This document shows, piece by piece, positions 25,040 through 39,260 of a DNA stretch of 64,000 nucleotides (position 1 is the first letter of the stretch; each line of letters starts with the position of its first letter). The stretch is from Drosophila miranda (Eukaryota; Arthropoda; Insecta; Diptera; Drosophilidae). The notes below the pieces were generated by a model. That model saw only the letters and a program-made list of their open reading frames with translations, was not told the origin of the DNA and ran no database searches. The DNA is taken from the NCBI RefSeq assembly GCF_003369915.1, contig NC_046675.1, positions 22,444,001-22,508,000 of the forward strand. The letters are read 5' to 3'. A program made the translations under genes and the position numbers.

Positions 25040-28000
25040 ATATTAATGATGTACAAAAAAACAAAAAAAAAAAAAAACACTCTGGGTCATGTGCCTGCTG
25101 CCGACTGCCTGCCAGTAACCTGCCGATATCAGCAGGTGGCAGGAAGAAGAGAACTAATTTCATTTTGCGAAAACCAGAAGCACAAGCAGAAGCAGAACAT
25201 CAATCATACTGGAGGCACACACTATTTGCATTGATAGAAGCACAGAAATAGAACTGAAAGTACTATGAGTAGAAAACAAATACTCGTATTCCACAGTGTC
25301 ATTCAAGGTGCCGACGCGACGAGAGTGTGAAAATCAAAATAATTTTTTAGAAAATTGGCATGGACATCATCGAGGCATTTCAGCCGGCTCTTATCAGTTT
25401 CAGGCTCATTCTTCGGCCGAACGTCAGTTTATTTTTAGGCCCTGAGCACTCTTAGCCCCCTGAATGATTATGATCGCCTGAGAGACCGATGGCCGAACGA
25501 CTGACAGAGCCCTGAAATCGCAGAAATCACAAAAATCGCCGAGCTGTGCGAATCAATCATGTTCGGCGGCATTGCTAAACATGTTGCCACTTACGGTGGG
25601 TGCTCTGAATGGCCCCGGACCCGGAGCCTGACCATAAGCCCATCGAGCATGCTAAGCCCCAGCACTCAGACACACATGGACACAGTCGTCGGCGATTCAC
25701 GGCTGTACTAGAGTATTACAATGTTCGGTTTTTGGTCGTGTTTTTATCAGGCACTCAACTTGTAAAACAAACACAATAAAATCTATGAGATTTTGGGAGT
25801 TGTCTGTCAGGGGAATTCCACGGTTTTGCATGTCGAATACATCGCTTGTCTGGAATTATATCAAACGAACCCCCAAAAATATAATTCCAATCACTGATCC
25901 AAAAAATCTTGTTTACCAAGAAATTGTAGCACAAGAGATTTCCAGGGAATCCTCATAAAGAGGTTCATGAACCATAGTATCGCTCCTCTTTGCCAGTTTT
26001 CTAATCAACGGCATTTCTATTTATAACTGCAGTTACCCAATTCCAATGCCAATAAGTTTTCTAACACTATTTATATAAAAACTCAAGTAGAACAATCTAT
26101 TAGATGTCCGACACTTCAAACCATAAAAAGCACTCCAGCCCAGCAAATGCAATATCAATCAATTTATCGACTATTTTTTGTATGAAGAGAATAGAGCCTT
26201 TTGGGATCGAAGAGTCAAAAGACAAACCGTCTACGATTAGGCCTTTTGCAGTCTATTTATAGTAAATTGTTTATTTTGAATGTGCAATCAACCGCCGGAC
26301 TCCCGACCGCCTGCCCTGTGCCTCGATAAGATTACGGAAAACTTGGCAATATACAGATATATACGATATATACGGGGACCTGGGGAAGCCATATGGGAGA
26401 TATCTGTTACCAAGTTTCCAAGCCAAAATTATAATATCTTTGAACTCCAATGTCGGGTGCCTGTAACCAGGCGAGTTAATTTTGGTTTATGAATCGGTTT
26501 TAGATCTCTTCGATTTGCATGAAACTTAAATATCCATTTGTCATGTGCGGGAATTTACTCGTACTCTTATTAATTATGAATTTTAAATGCCTGCATAATT
26601 TCGTTTAAATTTAGACAGCCATGAAAAACCGCAATGTATATAGTAAGCACTTAATGCCTGTCACACGTGTTCGTTCTACTGTCTAGACAACGGGGGAAAA
26701 GCAAAGTTTAAACTTTATCCTTCATCAGGTCATAGCCAAGGGATTTTTGTGCCTTTAGTACTGGGTAAACAGCCTCTGAGGTTACCCTCAGAGAACATGC
26801 GGTGGCATTTATGGCACGCCTGTTAAATTCCATGGAACATGGCCAGCAGCAGGCGTCCAACGAACCTTAATTAAGTCCCCCGCTTAAACGGATTTCATTA
26901 ATTTTTGTTCTGTTAAAGTGCCAGGAAAGAGATGGGGGAATGTGAAATAAAGCGATTACAAGGATTTATGAGAAACCATTTAATTGAAATGTGTGGAAAC
27001 GTTCTCAAATTGGAAAAGGAGAGTTTTTTTCTGGAAGAAAAAGACAGTGGTTTTTTTCATAATGTGATGGCCTTCCTCTCAGGATCGTAGAAAAACTACA
27101 ATTTAAAATCCACTTATGCATTTAATCTCTATTTAATCTTCTGTTGAAAGTTCTGAAAAGTATGCACATTCTTTCCGCGCGTGAACAATTCCCCAACTAG
27201 ATTTAATTAAACACAAAAAAAGACGGAAACAAATCCACAAAAAGACCAGACATTTTATGACCATGCCGTTTTATGGCTTGTTTTCCTCTCTCGCTGGAAT
27301 ATTGTACCGCTCTCGTGGCTAACTCAATTGACTTGGAAAAGTTTTCTTTTTGCACCCACATATCGTCGAAAACAGTTTGAAAAGTTAGTCCACAGCAGCA
27401 ACCCATTAACTGGGCGCCCAAGCCACAAGGCAGGAACAAAAACTTTAATCTCTAAAATATCACCAGCTTAAAGCAGCTCAAACTGAAAGTTTACTTTATT
27501 TTGCTGGGCCAATCCTTTTCTACAGAACTTGCTCATATTTGTTTGGGTATTGGATTACCAATTGATTAATTTGTATATTTATACAATCACGTGGCTCTAG
27601 GCATGTCCGGCACAAGGGTGTGACCATTGGTCAGGCTCTTTCGCAAAATTATGTATACGCAGTGTGGCCTTTGGCCTGGCATATGCTGCATACTTCAGTG
27701 CGTCGTCAACGGATGTCACTTTCGCTTAGAAGTGGTTGGCAAATAGAGCTTAAACTTTATGCTAAGCATGGCTAAAGAAGTCAAAGACCAAGCGGAAGTC
27801 TGTTCGAAGCAGCCACAAAAATGTCCACTGAAAATGAAATTCGATAATTGACGCTTCTCCGCACAACAGGAAAATTAAATTTTAGTCGTGCAATGGTCAC
27901 AATAACAATCGGACGAAATTAATGTAGTGCAGACTTCATTTTCTGAACTTAATTTTAAATGGAAAAAGGTCATGACCATTTGTTTATTAAATAATGCACT

Positions 28001-29150
28001 TGAAGAAGTTCTAGAAGGGATTTAAAAAGAATTGTGGCATGGACGTGACTTTAGATTCAAAAGAGACTTTCTTAGGGGCATCTTAGGTTGTTGCATTATC
28101 CATTATAATATATATAATATAATTTTTTTTCCCTATTGCCAAGCCCTTCTGTTGACTTTTATTGCCCTGTGGAAAGAAATCTAATTTGATGCTGGCATAC
28201 GAGTACTTTTATCCGCACATAAATCCTTAGCCAGCTAGCATAAAAAGAAAGCGCTTCAATGATTTATGCAAATTCAATGAAAACACAATGCGGCGTATGA
28301 GTAATATGCGTGCCAGTCACAAAGTCAAGAGCGGGTTGTAGCGGTATTTTACAAATTCCGGCAAGAGTCTAGAGTACGTATCCTAGTCTATTCCCTCATC
28401 TATAGTGAAATTTGCATTTCGCTATATATTTAATTTTACCAACATACATAGTTGCCAATATTTTCCCTAGGGCAAAATGTTATTTTGCAATCATTTACTT
28501 TTATCCCAGACGGATGCAGGGGGGACGAGGGCTGCTGAAAGTCGATTGAAAGTGTGAGAGAGTGAATTTACATAAAATGCGGCATAGGGGCGTGTCTAAG
28601 GTCGAGCAAGAGTATCCTGTCAATGACATGCCAACCATGGAATGTTTTCGGACCAGAAATAGAGATGGATGAGAGAAGTATCTTACCTACGCTTTTGTCT
28701 GCCAAAATATTTAAACCTTTGACAGATATCAATGCAAATTGCTGGTGCAGTTTTTTCCTCAAAAAAATTTTATATTTTTTTCTGAACTATTTGTGCTTAT
28801 TAACTTTTAAAGATTCTCCTTTTAGCAGACTTACTAGGGGTTGCTTAGATGTTTCACTATTCAAAATGTATTTTGTTTGAAGTTTATTGGGTAATTTTAA
28901 GTTTTGCTTTAATAACTTTTTTGGATTATACTTTTATTTTAAAAATATCTTCCTACAACTATTTCATTCTTTTATGGGAAATATTTTTCCTTTAATACTG
29001 TATTTGTTGTTTTCCTTCAGAACTTTTTGCATTCACTTTCCATATTCATTCCTTTTCAGAATTTGACAGCGGCAAACAAATTTTTCTTTCTTTTGTTTAA
29101 ACAAAACTGCACCACAACAGCAGTCACACGATTTCAGAGTCAAAAGAATA
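25040..29150. other. Non-coding DNA, nothing recognised
   Basis: AT-rich sequence with short biased open frames only. I saw no domain-like protein, RNA gene or mobile-element coding sequence. Confidence 0.6.
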
Positions 29151-29189
29151 TATATTTTCACGCAATCGGCCGCATTAAAAAACGTTCGA

Positions 29190-29360
29190 AATAAATCGCG
29201 CGCGATTTATTCGCATCGAATAAGAATTTCTTTTGTCGCCCCGCTTCAGTGCGCGCCCGTTGTCGAAATTGAACTGAAATTCGCGGTCGCTTGGGTAAAC
29301 TTTGTTCACTTTGTTATTTTTCCGCTCTTCATTATTGGCCAAACTATTGAAAAGCTCGGC
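29190..29360 (-). promoter_or_regulatory. Promoter / 5' UTR candidate for gene B
   Basis: A GC-rich patch contains CGCGCGATTT-type sequence. On the minus strand it has an initiator-like ATTTCAGTTC (A at 29275) followed by GGGCGCGCACTGAAGCGG. The layout resembles the candidate at 7.67 kb (TCAGTTCGG, then GCGCGAACGAAGCGG). Gene B is the next minus-strand gene, 6.6 kb downstream, so this may be its distal promoter. This is inference. Confidence 0.35.
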
Positions 29361-30678
29361 CGGAGACCTTTTTGTGGAACATTTCACCAATGCAGCACGC
29401 ACACAAAGATACAGTTACAGATACAACAACTCAACAATGCTCCATGTTAACTGATAAGAAAGCCTGCTGATAGCAGCTGACCTTAACAGTGGGCTCTCTG
29501 TTAGGCCACTTCTGGGTCTGTTAACTGCAGCTGATGTCAGATGCCTGATAGGCGGGGGTAATAGTGTGGGCCAAGCAACGCCCCCAATTAACGCTCTAAC
29601 AATGTCTCTAAAGGTGTGAAAATAATGGATTGTGTGGGTATAAAAAAGTGACTATAAAGCATGTGGAATGGTGTATATAAAAGAAAAGACAGTGTAAAGA
29701 AAACAAAGAGACTACTTTCTAGTTAAGGATAAAGTAATTTGTTCCTAAATGAGATTTATATTGTCCTATGGCGAAAACCCTTTTCCTAGATCCAACCCAT
29801 TATTCTAGTTTCTTGTTTGGACCTGTTCTTGGTCCTTTGTTCTTGCTTGTAATTTTCCACCACTTGAAGCTTTTCATCTCGCTTTTTTTTGTACCCATTA
29901 CTCGTTGAACACTAGGGTACAATCAGTTTGTGTGAAGGATGGGCTAGAAGGATGTGTTTCTGGTATATCGCACATGGTTCATTAGGGAATAGAATCTTAT
30001 ATCCATTGCTCTTACCAAGTAAATTTATCTGATGCTCTCTCCTCCTTAGACTATGTCCTATAATAGGGTATCCTTAAGTGCAATGTACCACAATAGCACT
30101 TAAACATATTTTCACTTGCTAATGCTTCTGTTGGACGCACACCGCGTACACGCAATGTCATTATGGCCTCATCGCTCATACGGCACAGCATTGTGTGCCA
30201 GAGCACGCATGTTGGCTGTAAACGGTTCCTGGTCCGCTCTCTGGCTGCCTCCCACCCCCATCCTATGATCCTCTGGGAGTGTAGAATGCAAAAAAATGAA
30301 TGGCATTTTAAGCAACGGCAGCCGCGGCCGTTTCAACGATGCTCGCAATTGTTGTTTGCCCAACAGGAAACTTTTTGCGTTCTCATAAGTGGGTGGGCAT
30401 TGTGGGTAGTGGGTGGCGGGTTGCGGGGAGGAAACAGGAAATGGTTTTCAAGTGCGCTTAAATGCTTTTTCTGTTGTCCTCCTTATGACTGAATGAGCAA
30501 TTATTGTATAATTGTAATTTTATGTGAATTTTTTTAGAAAAGGAGAAGAAAATGAGGAATGAAGTGTAGCTGGGGATAGGGATTGGATATCAAATGAAGG
30601 CTGATGTTAAATTCTTTGCATAATCTGATTATGATTCGGAGCTTCCTTAATTTGGACAAGTTGTACGTTGTTCATACG

Positions 30679-30684
30679 TTTATT
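30679..30684 (-). terminator. Polyadenylation signal candidate for glob1
   Basis: AATAAA on the minus strand, about 325 bp past the glob1 stop codon. It is the first canonical signal I noticed in that direction, and it implies a 3' UTR of about 340 bases. Confidence 0.5.
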
Positions 30685-31008
30685 TAATTATAATATCTCT
30701 TGTGATCAAGCGCTTAAGGCTGACTGAATGGGTTAAAGCTTTACAGAGCAATGTGAGTGAGTGTTTTGAGGGTATTCGTGAGTGTTTGATTGTGTGTTTG
30801 TGTGTGTGTGATTCTACGCAGACATATATATAAGTATTGAAAGTGTATTTGTTTTTGGACATTCGCAATCATGAATACAAAATGAGAATAACTAACAATT
30901 ATCATTTACTTAAAACTACATAAGCTGTGCATGCGTGTGTTTTTGTGTGTGTGTGTGTGGCAGGTGCCGCGTGCCACCATCTGTTGCAACCACTGTCATC
31001 GTCGTCGT

Positions 31009-31603
31009 CTACTGGGCGGCATTGCCATCATCATCGATCGCCTTGAAGATAATGCCATAGATATGATCCACGAGCTTGGCCCACGTGGCCGCTTGGCTCT
31101 CGTCCAGACTGCAGGCTGCGGTAAGCACTTCCAGAATCACGCCTTTCAGTTGCTAAAATAAAGAGAAAGACTATCAAGGATCGTAAATACGAATACAGAG
31201 ACATGTAGGTCTTTTACATTGTACGATTCCTTGGATATGGTACGGGGTATATGACTGACGGCTATCTTGGTCCAGATCTCTTCCAGCTTCTCCACATCCC
31301 TCTCCTCACCCAGGACCCGGATGGAATCGTCAAAGACGCGTATGATTCGGCCAGCATGTGCGCGAAAACGAGAATTTCCCTATAAAATAGACAAAAATAT
31401 TACTATCTTGAGGGTTTACCATCCTGGGGAGTACCAAAACTTACACTTAGATCCTCCAGTGGCACATCGCGGAAGGGGAACTTCTCCAAGTTGGACGGAA
31501 AACGGGTGAAGAACTCCTGCAGTATCGCTGCACCCGAATCTGTGGGTGTTGCCACGGGTATCTCCCAGGTCTTTTTGATCACTTGCACCTCATCGCTGTT
31601 CAT
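31009..31603 (-). CDS. glob1: Globin 1 (haem-binding globin)
   Basis: Three exons join in frame, all phase 0: 31445-31603, 31218-31379 and 31009-31152. They encode 154 residues, about the length of the D. melanogaster protein. The N-terminus MNSDEVQVIKKTWEIPVATP and the segments FRAHAGRIIRVF and IWTKIAVSHIPRT match fly globin 1 as I remember it. His61 (RAHAGR) fits the distal E7 position and His96 (AVSHIPR) the proximal haem-ligating F8 position. Phe42 and Phe44 lie in the CD corner. Globin 1 is an intracellular oxygen-binding globin, expressed in the tracheal system and fat body in D. melanogaster (established knowledge). The two introns are short (72 and 65 bp). All expected haem residues are present and the gene looks intact. 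Confidence 0.98.
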
Positions 31604-34600
31604 GTTTCTGCTCCGTTTTGCTCAGTGCACGTGGGCTCTTTCTAACTATCTCTCTATTCCTCTCTCTTTCAGGTAATTGCCTCTCTCTTTTGTTGGCTCT
31701 TAAGCTGAAAATTGAGTGAGAGAAATATATAATAAAATCAATTACCATCATCTCTCTTAGCATCTCTCTCGCTTTCTCTCAAACGTGAAATCAAAACAAC
31801 AAACAGTGACTTATATAAATATGTGCACAGCACGTGCTAAAAGTCAATGCCTTCGCCATGTCACGGCAACAACAGCAACATCACGGGCATCAGCATCATT
31901 ATTTCCCAGCACAAATTAACGTCTGTCAGTCTGAAGCAGAAGCCCAGTCCCAGGCTCAGCCCCAACCCCCCACAACGCCTCTGCCCAAAACCCCCTTTCA
32001 GCTTTCAGCAACAACAACATCATCATCATCATCAAAGATGAGGATTAGAGATGACAACGTGAGTTGGTCCCATGATTAAGAGCGATTGTTTATGCGATAG
32101 GACAGGATTCTAGTGGATAGTGATAGGATTCCGATTTAGATTCGAAAGGATTCAATAGTCGAAATGGATAGTATTTCAGACCAAAAACAAAGAAATAAAA
32201 CTGAAATCAATCATAAGTTTCCACAAGTATATAAGCTCTTAAAACCATCCTCTTTTTTTTAAAGGAAACCCCACTTAAATATCGTTTTATGTAATGCTCG
32301 CCACATCTCTAATTACCTTTTGGCAAAGGCATGGTCTCTGCTCTCGAGTTCATTAGCTGACCCCCTACTAGTTCCCTTCCCTGCCCTGGCCTGCCGCTAC
32401 CGTGCCGTGCCCCAGTCTGCCCTCAGCTGACCTCCCCTGCCTGCCACTGCCACTTGGCTGTGTGGCACCCATCACCGTGGATACTTTGTGGCTGGCACTC
32501 GTTTACAAAAAATTATCATACCCCTTTCGCTGTGCCCCACTCGAGTGAGATGTGTGAGAGGTGAGAGTGGGAAGGGTATGACAGTGGGAGTGAAATTCTC
32601 GATGCGGAAAACGGAAATGTAAACCGCAAGAGAGCAAAGAAATGCGAACAAATTGGCGACCAGGCGGGCGGTCGGTCACTCCCATTAGATATGATTATTG
32701 AATGAAATTATTTAGAAAAGAAAATATTTTTCGAAAATCCGTACCGTATTTTGGCAAATGCAAATGAAACAGAAGGCAGAACAAATCTAGATTCCCACTC
32801 ATTTCCATGCAAATCGCAAATCAATCTAGGAGAAATGCATAAATATTTATGAGGAGCGGAGCGCACAGGAAAATTCACATTTAACAAACGGAATTTTGAT
32901 GAATAATAAATAGAGATGAGTTTTCCCTCACTCTCGTGTTGTTATTGTTGTTCTTGCTGCTGTTGTTGTGGTTCCATGGCTTAGCTTTTCCGCTTTTCTT
33001 TAATGACAGAAACACTTAGAGTAGTATCCTAAAGGCATGTCAGGCGGCCCGAGGAAAGTTGTTTTAAAAAGTAAACTGAAAAGTTTATTAAAAATTTACA
33101 AACTGAAGGAGGGACATAGGGAGGGATAGATAGACCACAAGAGGGGGAGAGTGGGCGAAGGGAAAAGCTAGAGAAAGAGAGGGGAAAATTGAGAGAGAAC
33201 AGTATAATAAACAGGCAGAAAAGAACAGGAAAATGGACTCAAGTGCAGCCGCAGCAGGTGGCCGACATCGTATTGTTGCTTGGAAAAGCCAACAAGGGGG
33301 GTGGAAATGTGGGAGAAGAGTGGGTTTGAGGAGCTGATGGTGGATAGATGGCAGTGGAGGTGCAGGTGGAGAAAGGGTGGAGGCGGAGGCAAAAAGATAG
33401 TACTATAAAAAATTGTGCCATCTCTCAGAGTAACCTTGTCTACAAGACCCCCTTTGGGGCACAAATACACACTCACACACTCATACTCTTACAGAGAGAT
33501 GACTGCGTATGTGTGAGGGGCACATATGTCTTTCAGTGTGTGTGTGTGTTTTGTAATATCCTTCATGCCCAAATGGCCTGTGGCTTTTGCGGTTGTACTA
33601 GCTCTGAAGGGGCTGGCCTGCAGGGGCAGGAGGCCTGTAAGTGTAAGTGTATAAGTGCCGGCCACTCTCTCTTCCCCCACTCTCTATCACTCTCTCTCTC
33701 TATATCGCTCTCGCTGTGTGTGTGTGTCGGCTGCAGTCAAGAGTGAAAAAAGGCAGCAACAAATCAAGCGTTGCCTTCTGTATCCGTGTGTGTGTGCGTG
33801 TATGCAGAGGTATGTGTGTGTAAGGACATTGAGCGCTTAATTAAATTAAGGCAAACTTGATGGACAGCTACTAGACAGACAGCCAGAGTGGGGTTGGCTG
33901 GCAGGCAGTTGAGGCAGGTGTAGAGAGATGTTGTGGCAGCTGTAGAAGGGGGTGTGGCAGCTGAAGGGGGGATGGGGGCACAGGTAGGTACAGGTGTTGC
34001 TAAAGTGCGGCTCTAGCCTTGTGTATTGGAATGTAGCTGTGTGTGTGTCTGTCTGCCTGTGTGATGCTGCCACTCAAGTGTCGCCATGGATTTGGTTGCA
34101 ATTCCCTCACTACTACTGCCTCTGGCTGCCTCTCTCTCTATTCATCTGTGTATTTATTTTATTTTACTTTCAAAAAACAACATTCTGTCGGCTGCCAAGT
34201 CCCTGCATGAGTTCGACCTGAGAGCCATTGAAATATGACATCCTCTGGCATCGAATATTTTTAACAAAATATTTCTAGAAAACAACTCGGAAACAAGTTG
34301 AACAAAATTTAGTTGGACATTTAAAACTTTGATGGGGGAAAGAGCCCAAGGGGGAGCAGGATACCCTAGAGGCGTGCCCAGGTAATCGTCGATATTGGAT
34401 ATTTTTAAATACTGAAGAATAAACACCCGCGTGATATGTTTTCTGATTTAAGCGGTGTTGATATTTACTTAAACAATAAACATTTCCCTTTCCCCCGGCA
34501 AGCATCCTTTGCCTGTGGAACCCGCAGAGACTTTCACTCTTATTGAAACAGATTTATGCGTAAATTAAGTCAACTTTCATACAACAAACATTAATTTAAA

Positions 34601-35430
34601 TAAATAAACGCATGCATTTAAAAAGGCTTTTAAATTCCGCTTAAAGCAAAAAGCTGAGTGCTCGACCCTTGGCCATACACAGTTGTACACACATACACAG
34701 TAAGACAGCCATATGCTCATCACAGACATTAAGGATAATGACTACCTCAACAACAGCAACAACAATAGAAAAAACAACAACGACGGTAATACCAACAATA
34801 AAAATCTGCTGCTTTTGTTAGAGACGACACTTGTTCGCAAGGACATCACAGAAATCCATAAATTTAAAGACCGCTTTTGTGCAGGTTATAAAAAACCTGT
34901 GAGTCGATCATACATATGTTATATATTTAATTTAACTTTAAATATTTTTTTAATATTTGATTGAAGAGAAGAATATGAAACGATCGTTTGCTTTAATATG
35001 AATATGTATATCATATGATATGGTTTTCCTTGTACTGTCTTCCTCTAAAAGAAGAGCAGATCTTGACTATATTGTCCAAAGAGTTTATACGATCACAGAT
35101 ATTAAAAGAAGAAGAGTTCTGCGAGAGAGTTTAATATTCCGACCAAAATGATAATACCTCCAAAGCAACAAAACCTCTATACGAATAATAAAGTATAGGT
35201 CGCGCAATGAACGACTATCATCAGCTGTTTGGCCTGTTGAGCGCTCTGGATTCTAAAGATTATTTACAGTTGGTTCTGTGGTCTTCCTTTTATTCACTCA
35301 ATTCTTTCATAATTCCACAATCGCAATCCACTATCGTTTTCTATCGTTGGCTCCTTCTCTTGTATTCTTGTTTGTGCAGTTGCAGCTTTGGCTTTATTTG
35401 TTTATAATTTTTGTTTTATTTGCAAAACTT
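31604..35430. other. Non-coding DNA upstream of glob1
   Basis: CT-rich and CA/GT-rich low-complexity sequence, with CAT repeats near 32013-32034 and GT runs near 33535 and 33717. Open frames such as 31834-32079 (plus) encode only Gln/His/Ser-biased sequence. The region may hold glob1 5' UTR introns and enhancers. No protein-coding exon was recognised. Confidence 0.5.
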
Positions 35431-35439
35431 GATTGGCTT

Positions 35440-35710
35440 TTTGTTGTGCCGTTTTCCGTGATTATTCCCGTGTCCGTTCCCGTTTGCTCTGGCTCCGACC
35501 GAATAGCGGAAAGCGGATTGCCGATAGCGGATACCGGAGAGAGAGGACCGCACGATTTGCTTTCAAAAAGAATACTGAGCGCGGGCTCCCCGTGTATTAC
35601 TGCTCTCTGCCGGCACCAGTGCACGTTTTAGTGCGCGCCAAAACTGTACTGAGCGAAAGCTGGCCCCAAGAGAGCCGCACAGAGAGAGAGCAGCTACAGT
35701 GGCGTGGTTG
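35440..35710 (-). promoter_or_regulatory. Candidate distal promoter / 5' UTR exon of glob1
   Basis: A GC-rich, CpG-containing patch in AT-rich surroundings. On the minus strand it has two initiator-like CTCAGTA sites (A at about 35650 and 35573). No ORF here resembles a protein. The nearest downstream minus-strand gene is glob1, whose fly counterpart has multiple 5' ends (from memory). The direction is uncertain. Confidence 0.35.
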
Positions 35711-35719
35711 CAGGGGGAT

Positions 35720-38700
35720 CTAAGGTGTGCGACACCTGGCCAAACAATTTGTATACCGTGCAGGCACAACATTAACTTATTGGGACCGTCCCTATATGGC
35801 AGGGTATTTAATGGCACGTGCCTAAGCGGACTAAAAGGGGAGGGTATGACCACCACCCGCACAAAACGGAGTCAAGGGCCACCTGTGGACAGCAGAGCAG
35901 GCCAACGTTGGCTTCGGTTAAGTACGCTCTCAAAAGCTTAGTCTAGTGGAAGAGCGAAAGCTTTGCTAATCGTTGATGGGTAGGGCTTTGTAGGGTTCGG
36001 TTTGCAACGGTTTTTTGAAATAAATACTTGAAGCATAACCGAAATGGGATAAAAAACTAAAAAATTATAAGAAAAGTTTACGTTAAATATCGAGGTTTCT
36101 ATACGATACATGTCTCCGAATGTCGGAATGTTGAGAAGAATGCCTACACAGTCAAAAACCCCACCTATTTCTCTCTCCTTTTCACAGGAAATCCAACATT
36201 TCTATAAAAACTAATAAAAGATCGATATTTTTCATTCTTCTTTATTGTTTAATGTATCAAAAACACGTTTATTTCCTTTGTACTTGCCGAGTTATGATCC
36301 CAGCTTAAAAATGTTAATCAAACTTAACTTCGGTTCCAATCGCAAAGAAAACGATGGGGAGCTATGAGTCGCAGCTAGGGTCGACACTCTACATTTATAT
36401 TCGATACTCAGTTAGTACATTGAACGACAAAGAGTGTGTGAGAGAAAGGCAGACAAAAATGAGTTAGCCACTGCAAATTGATTCGTTCCTTATGGCTATT
36501 ATAATAGTCCGATTTTATACAGATTCGGCAATCTAGCCATTCTCTACGATTCTGTGCTTTTGTTGAGCTCGTATTTTTAAAATTGTGGATCTCACAGATT
36601 TTCGTCGTCGGACGAAAGGGGCATGGCAAAAACAAACTTGATTCAGTGTGATATCACAGGAGTGTGAATGAGAAACAAGGCTATATCGATTCGGCTTTTA
36701 ATGCTGATCAAGAATATACATAGACTTTATGCGGTCGTAAACGCTTCCTTCTGGACGTTACACACATCTGACGTACCCTAATACTCTTTTTGAGTATCGG
36801 ATATAAAAACCTGTGCTAACCAAAATAAACCTGTTTATTAACATTTTGACAAATAATCGACTGCATCGTCGTGTTCCTAATCAAAAGATGTGTATTTTAG
36901 ACATTGCCAATGCATTATCAGCAGCGCAAAGCAGAGACCCCAATGGCTTATTGATAGTACGGGTACTTAGCAAACAAACAAACTAAACTGATAGGCATAT
37001 GTAAAAGACAAACAATATGCATAGAAAATCGCACTAAATTCCTTGCAATATGTCACGCCACGCAAAGATTGTTTGCTGTATGCAAATAAAAGTCTGGACA
37101 ATTGAGAATTGTAAACATTTCAATTGGAAAATATTTACATTAATCATAGATACTCGTACGATGGACACTTCAATTCAATTCAAAGTCCGTTCACACTCAC
37201 ACAAGCTATACTATGGAACCCCAGAAACAACTGCACACGACGCCGTTAAAATTCAAACTGAACAAAATTTCTGACCTACCGAGACTTTATAAAAGATTTT
37301 TCGAATAGACAACAGCAGCAACAAACCAGCAGCAAGCCAGCAGCGAAGACGATGAGCGTAGTAGTGCCCGAAGTCGTAATCTTCGTTTACTTTCCAGCAG
37401 CCGAAACATTTCGATGGGTAGGTGATAGCGTGTTAGAGATAGGTGGGGGATCGTGTTTGTGCCTGGTGATAGGAAAGTTCATCGTGTTGTTTTTCTATTT
37501 CTCAAGATAGGGTCAATATTGCAGGAGAGTATTCGTTTATTCTAAACAAACATGTTTAATATTCCAATCAATTGAAAACAGAAGTTCGCGTAATATATTC
37601 TTTAAACTTTAAAGTTTAAAGGCATTAAATGTCCTGAAATAACTCTAGAAACCAAAAAATATTAATTACAATCCAATTGATAATTCATCTACAAAAAAAT
37701 CTTAGAACTAACATTTAAGGTGATAAAATTGTATTTAATAAATTAATTGCCCATCTTTCTTTCTCGTTCTTTATTTTTTATTTATAAACAGCAGCATGAT
37801 TGCCTAACCAGATGGTGTTATTAACAGACTATATTCTAGAAATTCTACAATTCATTATGGAAGATCACGTTGATTTGAGCTGCGCTTGGTGGTGAAATAT
37901 AAAAGTTTTAATCTAAAATCTCAAATATAATTTCTCACTTTGAAAGTATTTCGAAATCTGTGGGTTGGTGATAAGCCAGATTTAATTGCAGATTATGTTT
38001 GTATTTGGTTTAAATTTCTAATCAGCTAGATACACAACTAAACTAGAGGGGGCTCTTCATATGGGCAACAATTTTGCAAATATTAAACCTGGCAATAAAT
38101 AACTGGTATTTCTCTATAACATATGGGCTCCACTTTGTTCACAATTTTTCAGGTGAAAAATAAAATGTACTCAGATCAATTAGCAAAATTCCAAAAATAT
38201 CTTCACTTATATACTCGTGTCTCTCATTACCGTTTCGTGTTATATTTTCACTTTTAATCGAGGTGTTAGCTTCTGCTGATAATGAATATTTTGCATGTTG
38301 AGTGGAGTGTTTACTTTATGAAAATATCGTTTGCAAATAAAAGAATTTTGTATGAATAATTAGCTCCACCTAATTTTTAATTGCATAATTATACCGCGTT
38401 TTGAATCAAATTTAAGTTTTGAGTTTTTTTTATCACGTCAGAGCTTCCTGTTCGGGTGTGTCTCTGAGACAGACAATTATTTAGAGCCCAATTCGGGTGT
38501 AATTATAATGCAGTCGAGACGGCAATACAAATGACATGACACTCATATACGAAAATTTGTCCAAACAAACAAATGGCTAATTTCGTGAACAAATTGTTTG
38601 TTTAATTCCCCGCAGTACACTGTGAGCGATTCCAGTCACGTTGACGTTGCTGTGGAATTATTTATGCGTTTAGGCAGAATTTTTTAACCGGAGAACATTA

Positions 38701-39180
38701 GTATATTCTGGCCATCTGTTATTCCTAGAGCTTATTATTTGTTGTAACTCCAAACAAACGAATATTTGCATCCATGAAGAGAAGCAGCGGCAATTCGAAA
38801 ACAACAAAATGCAAACAGGTGAGATTGCTTTAAGAGCGGATACGACTATGGGACACCCAGTGTACACATTTATTTTTAGTTCACTACATAGAAAAGTGGC
38901 ATAAAGAGAGCATAAAATTGGATAATAATAAATTTTCTAACAAATAATCATAATTCGTATTTACGTATTTTACGTACGTGTATTTCTACCCAAAACAAAT
39001 ATACCTCTGCTCTGCCACGAGTACCGTGTACAAAAACAACAGATGATCCCCCAGAGAGCGCAAAAAAGAGCACAAAAGAGTGTGAGAGAGTTATCCAATT
39101 CTCATGTACATACATATGTGTGAAAGGGAGAGGGGTAACATATTCAGCCATATAGCAGGGCAGATCTCCGCTGGAGCAAA
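35720..39180. other. Non-coding DNA between glob1 and the EndoU gene
   Basis: Strongly AT-rich sequence between divergently transcribed genes, with no recognisable exon. The cluster near 37310-37350 is rich in CAG/CAA triplets. Confidence 0.6.
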
Positions 39181-39217
39181 GCCCCAGTGGAGCTCTCAGT
39201 GTCGTTTTGACAGTTGC

Positions 39218-39260
39218 CACAGTCAGTAGTTCGGTCGGAAGTGACCAGATATAAAAAGAT
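39218..39260 (+). promoter_or_regulatory. Initiator-type promoter candidate for the EndoU gene
   Basis: CAGTCAGTAGTTCGGTCGG contains an initiator-like TCAGTA about 135 bp before the start codon. No canonical TATA box sits at -30. The position is inferred from the motif and the spacing to the ORF. Confidence 0.35.
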
